NCBI GenBank assembly: GCA_019747615.1
Contig: JAIEQQ010000472.1
Location: 1 to 9,650, forward strand
Source of the DNA: Phycisphaerales bacterium
GTDB taxonomy: Bacteria; Planctomycetota; Phycisphaerae; Phycisphaerales; UBA1924
Length of the DNA stretch: 9,650 bases
Direction: 5' to 3'
Below are positions 5,933 to 9,650 of this stretch, in pieces (position 1 is the first letter of the stretch; every line of letters starts with the position of its first letter). The position numbers and the translations under genes were made by a program. Below the pieces are notes generated by a model. That model did no database searches. It worked only from the letters and a program-made list of their open reading frames with translations, and was not told where the DNA came from.

Positions 5933-6727
5933 TTACTTCTTCTCCTGGGCCAAGCGACGGTAGTAGTCCTCGGTCATCTGCTGGTACACCGAGGAAAACT
6001 TCTCACCCGAACCTTGCAGGAGCGCTTCGCGAACGCGAGCCGGCAGCGTGCCCCAGCCCGCTCGCGCCGCATCGAGCGACGGATTCAGACGAGCGTCCTG
6101 TGCGCCGGGCAGCTCTTTGCGTTCGCCCTCGCCCTTGCCGTCGCGCTGCTCGCGGGCCTGCTGCTGCTGAGCCTGTTGCTGAGCTTGTTGTTGCTGTTGC
6201 TGTTGCTGCTGCTGTTGTTGCTCGCCCTGATCTTTCTGCTGCTTGCTCTTCTGTTGCTTCTGCTTCTGTTTGCGAGCCGCGGCGATGACCTGATCCAGCT
6301 TGTCGAGCACTTCCTGCTGCACGCGCTGGGTGTCCAGCGAGACATCGCCGGCGGTGCCCAGGCGCGTCGCCGCCTCGCCCATGAGCTTGACCGCCTCGTT
6401 CAGAGCGTCCTCGGGCTTCGTCGCTTGCAGGCGCTGATCGAGCGCTCGGCGTGCGCTGTCGTCGGGCGTTTTCTCGGGTGATGGCTTCTTGGCGGGGTCG
6501 AGCCCGAGGAGTTCATCGAGCGAGGGCTCGGTCTTCGCGGGCTCTGCGCCCGCTGGCGGCGCTGCCGGCGCGGGCGCCGAAGCCGGCGTGGGCGCGGGGC
6601 TGGGTGTGGGTGTCGGCGCAGTCGGCTGCGCAGGCTGAGATGCCAGCAACGCCGGCGTGATCAACGCGGCTGACACCAAGGCCAGGAGTCGGCTGGCGAT
6701 GATCGATCTGTGGCGAGCTCGGGTCAT
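5933..6727 (-). CDS. Secreted Pro/Ala- and Gln-rich coiled-coil protein
   Basis: A 264-residue predicted exported protein of unknown function. An Arg-rich n-region and hydrophobic core (about 11-29) form a signal peptide ending ALLAS before QPAQP. Then come a Pro/Ala/Thr-rich spacer (31-67), a short acidic helix SLDELLGLDPAKK, an amphipathic helical region (about 91-152) containing TQRVQQEVLDKLDQVIAAA, and a Lys/Gln stretch that becomes a poly-Gln tract (170-190, twelve uninterrupted Gln first). The C-terminus (224-260) is a compact conserved-looking segment, GWGTLPARVREALLQG followed by YYRRLAQE. In planctomycetes such proteins occur next to DUF4175-like coiled-coil proteins, as here. The start ATG overlaps the preceding stop in an ATGA arrangement (6724-6727), so its translation is probably coupled to that large protein and the two may act as partners. 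An enzymatic role is unlikely because no catalytic motif is visible. Confidence 0.8.
   Translation of the reverse strand: MTRARHRSIIASRLLALVSAALITPALLASQPAQPTAPTPTPSPAPTPASAPAPAAPPAGAEPAKTEPSLDELLGLDPAKKPSPEKTPDDSARRALDQRLQATKPEDALNEAVKLMGEAATRLGTAGDVSLDTQRVQQEVLDKLDQVIAAARKQKQKQQKSKQQKDQGEQQQQQQQQQQQQAQQQAQQQQAREQRDGKGEGERKELPGAQDARLNPSLDAARAGWGTLPARVREALLQGSGEKFSSVYQQMTEDYYRRLAQEKK
6158..6220 (-). repeat. Poly-glutamine coding tract
   Basis: This segment of the small coiled-coil gene encodes twelve Gln in a row (6185-6220), then Ala, three Gln, Ala, four Gln. The twelve-Gln run uses seven CAA and five CAG codons in mixed order, so it is not a pure trinucleotide repeat but is still a slippage-prone low-complexity tract. 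Confidence 0.9.
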
Positions 6728-9650
6728 TGTCCACCACCGTTCTGTTTGAGGCTGTCGATCACGTTCTGAGCTTCTTCGCTCAATCGCTTCTGCACTCGCG
6801 TTGCCTGATCGGTCAGTTCGCGGGCCACGTTCGCATCCAGCCCCGCGGCGCCGGCCTGCTTGGTAAACCGCAGCGCCCCGGCCTGGAGCTCGCGCAGGGC
6901 CTTGAGCTGTGTCAGCGGCGGTAGCAGCGGCTGCTTCTGCGGCGCGCCCTGCTGATCGCCACCTTGCTGCTCGCCCTGCTCCTGCTCGCGAAACTCATCG
7001 GGCTTTGACGCGTCGTCGAGGGCCGCGACGAGCGCGACGAGGGTCTCCTCGACGCTCTGTTGACTGACGAGGATCACCCGTGTCAGCGTTGGCTCTCGAA
7101 GTGCGGCGCTGGCGCGGGCGGATGAGGCGTCGATGATCTCGTGCGCGAGGTTGAACACGGGCGACTCGGTCAGCTCTTCGTTCGCACGCTTCAGGTCCCC
7201 GAGCGTCGTCGCCAGGGCATCCTGCTCATCGGCGATCGCGCGGGCGCCGGCGCGCTGGCGTCGGTCGGCGGCGGCGGCGAGCGTTTCCGTTGCGCGGGTG
7301 ATCAGGGCTCTTTGGGTGTCGAGTGCTTCCTGATACGCCTTGCGGAGTTCGGCGCGGGCCTGGCGTTCTTCTTCTTGTTTGGATTGTTCCTGCGCAGCCT
7401 TCGCCGCCGCGACGGCTTCGCGCAGCAGCCCCAGCGCGTCGGTCTCGCCGGTGCGCGTGGTGGCCACGTCCACCGGCGCGGCGCGGAGCGCTCCGATGGC
7501 GCTGGCCTGACGCCCCGCGGCTTGCAGAATCAGGTCCGTGAGCTTCGGCGCGGCGGCATCCGCGTCCGGCGCGGCGCGTGATTGCTCGTCCAGTGCTCGC
7601 GCCTCTTCGCTGGCGGCCAGCGTCGCGGTGCGGACCTGGATCATCTGCTCGTCGAGCCCGTCAAAGCCCGCGCCGGCGGCGGCACGCTGCTCAAGGGCCG
7701 CAAGCTCGCCTTCCTGTCGCGCCACGAGCGCTTCGAGTGTCTGCACGAGGCTGTCGAGCTGTCGCCGCAGCACCGCGTCGCGCTGGCGCTGCGACTCGTT
7801 GAGCTGCCGCAGCATCTGGTTCAGCGCCTGTTCGGCGCGCTGCTGCTGCTGCTGGGCTTGCTGTTGCTGGGCTTGCTGGATCTGGCGGGCCGCCTGCTGC
7901 TGCTGCTGAACCAGCGCCCGCTGCTCGCCGGTCTGCGCCGCCTGCTTCAGCGATTCGCTGGCGGCCGGATCGCTCGTGGCCAGTTCTTCCGCCTTGTCCT
8001 TCAACGACTTCAGGAGCTCTTCGGCGCGGCTCGCCAGCGATTCCTGCTCCTGCGACAGGCGGGCGGAGCGCGACCGCTGCTCGGGCGTGAGTTGCTCGGC
8101 GGACTTGCCGGCCGTCTCGCGGCTCAGCTCGCCCGTCTGCCGGCGCAGCTCCTGTTGATCGCTCAGAAGTTGCTGCGTGCGGCGGCGCTGGGCGAAGGCG
8201 TCGCGCCCGCGGTCCAGCGATTGAGCGAGCTGGCCGAGGCGAGACGCGGACTCGGCCTGGGCTTTCTGGGCGCTCTGGTCGGCGGCCTGCTGGGCCGTCT
8301 CGTCGCCGGCTTGTTCCGCCGCTTTGGTGTCGGCGATCGAGCGCTGCGCATCGCGCGAGGCGCTGGCGGCTTGTTCGGCGGCCCGCTCCGCGGCGCGGAG
8401 CACTTCGTCCAGCTCGCGATCGGCGGGGGTCTGGCCACGCTTGGCGGCGTCGGCTTTGGCGGCGACATCGCTGAGCGACTGGCGCATCTGCTGGATCTGC
8501 TCAGAGATCGCCGATTGCTGCGACGCGGTCTGGTCCGAGGTCGTTGTGCGGGGCTGTTGCTGGGCGAGCTTGCGCTGCTCTGCCTCGGCCCGCTCGGCCT
8601 GACGGCGCACGGTGTCCAGCTGTGAGAAAAGCTGCTCGACGAGTTGCTCGCGCGAGATCACCCGCAAGCGGCGGACGGTTGATCTCACCGGCGCGTGCGT
8701 CTGGCCGTCCAGTGAGAAGGTGTCCGCCGCCAGCGCGCTGAGCCAGACCTCATCGCCGGGCGCAACGTTCAGGTCCTTGAGCGCGACACGGGCGGCGGCG
8801 GTGAGCGGAGCCGCCCCGGGCTGCGTGGTCTTGGTGATCGATGACGGACTCTCAGCGCCGGGCAACGTCGCGGCGGAGGCTGGCGATGGTGTGACCCGGG
8901 CGATCTCGGTGGCGGGGCCGGCGGGCTCCGGCGGCGCGCCGGCGCTGTCGCCGGGGCGCTTGGCGATCTGCGACTCGAGCGTCAGCGATGCGAGGCCGAG
9001 GTCGTCGCGGGCCTCGCCGGCGACATCGACCGTCGCGTCGGGCAGCACGTCCTCGTCGCGCGCCGGCAGCGTGATCGCCGCCTGCGGAGGCTGATCGGCC
9101 AGGGCTTCGACGCGGAACGCCATGTCATCGGTCGACGCGACGCCGAACGAGTCGCGCAGGCTCGGCCGGAGCGTGAACGACGCACGGACCGGCATTGTGA
9201 ATGTCCATTCGGAGCGACCGAGCTTCGTCGTTGCCTTGTCCGCGGCGTCTCGCATCGCGCCGGCAAACTCCGCCCCCAGCGAGCGTTCGAGCTCGCCCTG
9301 GCCCGGCGTTGGCAGGTCCTTGTTGAACGTGAGCGTGAGCGTGAGCTCCGAGCCGATGATGACATCGCTCAGCACCGCGCGCCCGTCGGTGCCGGTGCCC
9401 AGATCGACCACGCGGGTCGGCGTCGTCGCGCTCGGGCCGGCCAGATACGCCGGGGGCTTGATGCTCGCGCTGCTGGCGACGATCGCCGGCGGATCGATGA
9501 GCCGGATGCGCGTGACGGGGGTCTGGTCATCGCCGGAGCTGAACCAGTACTCCAGCACGTTCGTGTCCGGCACCGTGAAGTCGGACTTCGTCCACGGCCG
9601 CGGGTTTTTCAAATCTGCGCCGGGCACCGGGGACACGGTGCCGATCGCCG
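6724..9650 (-). CDS. DUF4175-like giant extracytoplasmic coiled-coil protein (5' end outside window)
   Basis: First visible gene of the operon. The frame is open through the right edge, so the true start lies outside; the GTG at 9636 is internal. At least 974 residues are present. Numbered from that GTG, residues about 40-320 look like extracytoplasmic beta-sandwich (Ig-like) domains: RLIDPPAIV (45-53), PPAYLAGP (61-68) and a segment with DQPPQAAITLP (181-191) and ARDDLGL (209-215), as in planctomycete DUF4175-like proteins. From about residue 330 to the end it is almost wholly Glu/Gln/Ala/Arg-rich helix, with a Gln-rich core at 7840-7908. No catalytic motif is visible. Related proteins usually have N-terminal membrane helices, which would be outside the window. 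It ends at TGA (6724-6726), overlapping the start of the next gene. A structural or scaffolding role at the envelope is the best guess; the family name rests on composition and local motifs. Confidence 0.8.
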   Translation of the reverse strand, partial: AIGTVSPVPGADLKNPRPWTKSDFTVPDTNVLEYWFSSGDDQTPVTRIRLIDPPAIVASSASIKPPAYLAGPSATTPTRVVDLGTGTDGRAVLSDVIIGSELTLTLTFNKDLPTPGQGELERSLGAEFAGAMRDAADKATTKLGRSEWTFTMPVRASFTLRPSLRDSFGVASTDDMAFRVEALADQPPQAAITLPARDEDVLPDATVDVAGEARDDLGLASLTLESQIAKRPGDSAGAPPEPAGPATEIARVTPSPASAATLPGAESPSSITKTTQPGAAPLTAAARVALKDLNVAPGDEVWLSALAADTFSLDGQTHAPVRSTVRRLRVISREQLVEQLFSQLDTVRRQAERAEAEQRKLAQQQPRTTTSDQTASQQSAISEQIQQMRQSLSDVAAKADAAKRGQTPADRELDEVLRAAERAAEQAASASRDAQRSIADTKAAEQAGDETAQQAADQSAQKAQAESASRLGQLAQSLDRGRDAFAQRRRTQQLLSDQQELRRQTGELSRETAGKSAEQLTPEQRSRSARLSQEQESLASRAEELLKSLKDKAEELATSDPAASESLKQAAQTGEQRALVQQQQQAARQIQQAQQQQAQQQQQRAEQALNQMLRQLNESQRQRDAVLRRQLDSLVQTLEALVARQEGELAALEQRAAAGAGFDGLDEQMIQVRTATLAASEEARALDEQSRAAPDADAAAPKLTDLILQAAGRQASAIGALRAAPVDVATTRTGETDALGLLREAVAAAKAAQEQSKQEEERQARAELRKAYQEALDTQRALITRATETLAAAADRRQRAGARAIADEQDALATTLGDLKRANEELTESPVFNLAHEIIDASSARASAALREPTLTRVILVSQQSVEETLVALVAALDDASKPDEFREQEQGEQQGGDQQGAPQKQPLLPPLTQLKALRELQAGALRFTKQAGAAGLDANVARELTDQATRVQKRLSEEAQNVIDSLKQNGGGQ
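7840..7908 (-). repeat. Gln-rich low-complexity tract in the large coiled-coil gene
   Basis: Encodes runs of four to five Gln separated by Ala, Arg and Ile, lying in the middle of the coiled-coil region. Codons are mainly CAG, unlike the mixed CAA/CAG tract of the neighbouring gene. Its complementary strand reads as strings of Leu codons, producing spurious hydrophobic open frames. Confidence 0.85.

Noticed and set aside
6158..6220. Possible CRISPR or tandem DNA repeat
   Set aside because: The repetition is codon-level poly-Gln within an open reading frame, with no spacer-repeat structure.
5927..6481. 184-codon + strand frame with a poly-Leu membrane-like segment
   Set aside because: Antisense of the poly-Gln tract in the small secreted protein.
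7582..8625. 347-codon + strand frame with long Leu-rich hydrophobic stretches, resembling a membrane protein
   Set aside because: The Leu runs are CTG codons opposite the CAG codons of the Gln-rich coiled-coil gene; no family motif is present and the opposite strand has a clear protein.

Overview
The window looks like a chromosomal segment of a member of the Planctomycetota, most likely a Phycisphaerae-type lineage. This is inferred from the clearly GC-rich sequence, the style of the MurF and MraY proteins, a PilZ-like/receiver regulator, and a gene set of a kind I associate with planctomycetes: secreted squalene-cyclase-like toroid proteins beside a large DUF4175-like Gln-rich coiled-coil protein. 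No rRNA, tRNA, CRISPR array, insertion sequence or phage gene is visible. Coding density is very high; the longest non-coding stretch is 153 bases (1924-2076).

Left part, + strand (1-1923): the C-terminal half of murF, cut by the window edge, followed after 20 bases by mraY. These are consecutive steps of peptidoglycan precursor synthesis: UDP-MurNAc-pentapeptide formation, then its transfer to undecaprenyl phosphate to give lipid I. This is a piece of a dcw-type cluster that apparently ends at mraY, since murD, ftsW and murG do not follow.

Middle, + strand (1924-3276): an intergenic leader with two inverted repeats, one of which could hide the ribosome-binding site, then a three-part regulator. 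It has a degenerate PilZ-like domain, an intact CheY-like receiver, and an HPt-like helical domain in which the phosphorylatable histidine appears to be valine. It ends 4 bases from the convergent stop codon of the right-hand operon, and the two stop codons form the ends of a perfect 10-bp palindrome.

Right part, - strand (9650 down to 3281): a tight four-gene operon transcribed leftward. In order of transcription these are a very large DUF4175-like extracytoplasmic coiled-coil protein (5' end outside the window), a secreted Pro/Ala- and Gln-rich coiled-coil protein overlapping it by ATGA, a secreted alpha/alpha-toroid (prenyltransferase/squalene-cyclase repeat) protein, and a secreted beta-rich protein with a possible NPCBM-like C-terminal domain. 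The last three have signal peptides with a Gln-Pro mature N-terminus. Together they look like a co-expressed cell-envelope module of unknown function. This operon and the regulator with the lost histidine are the most interesting parts of the window.
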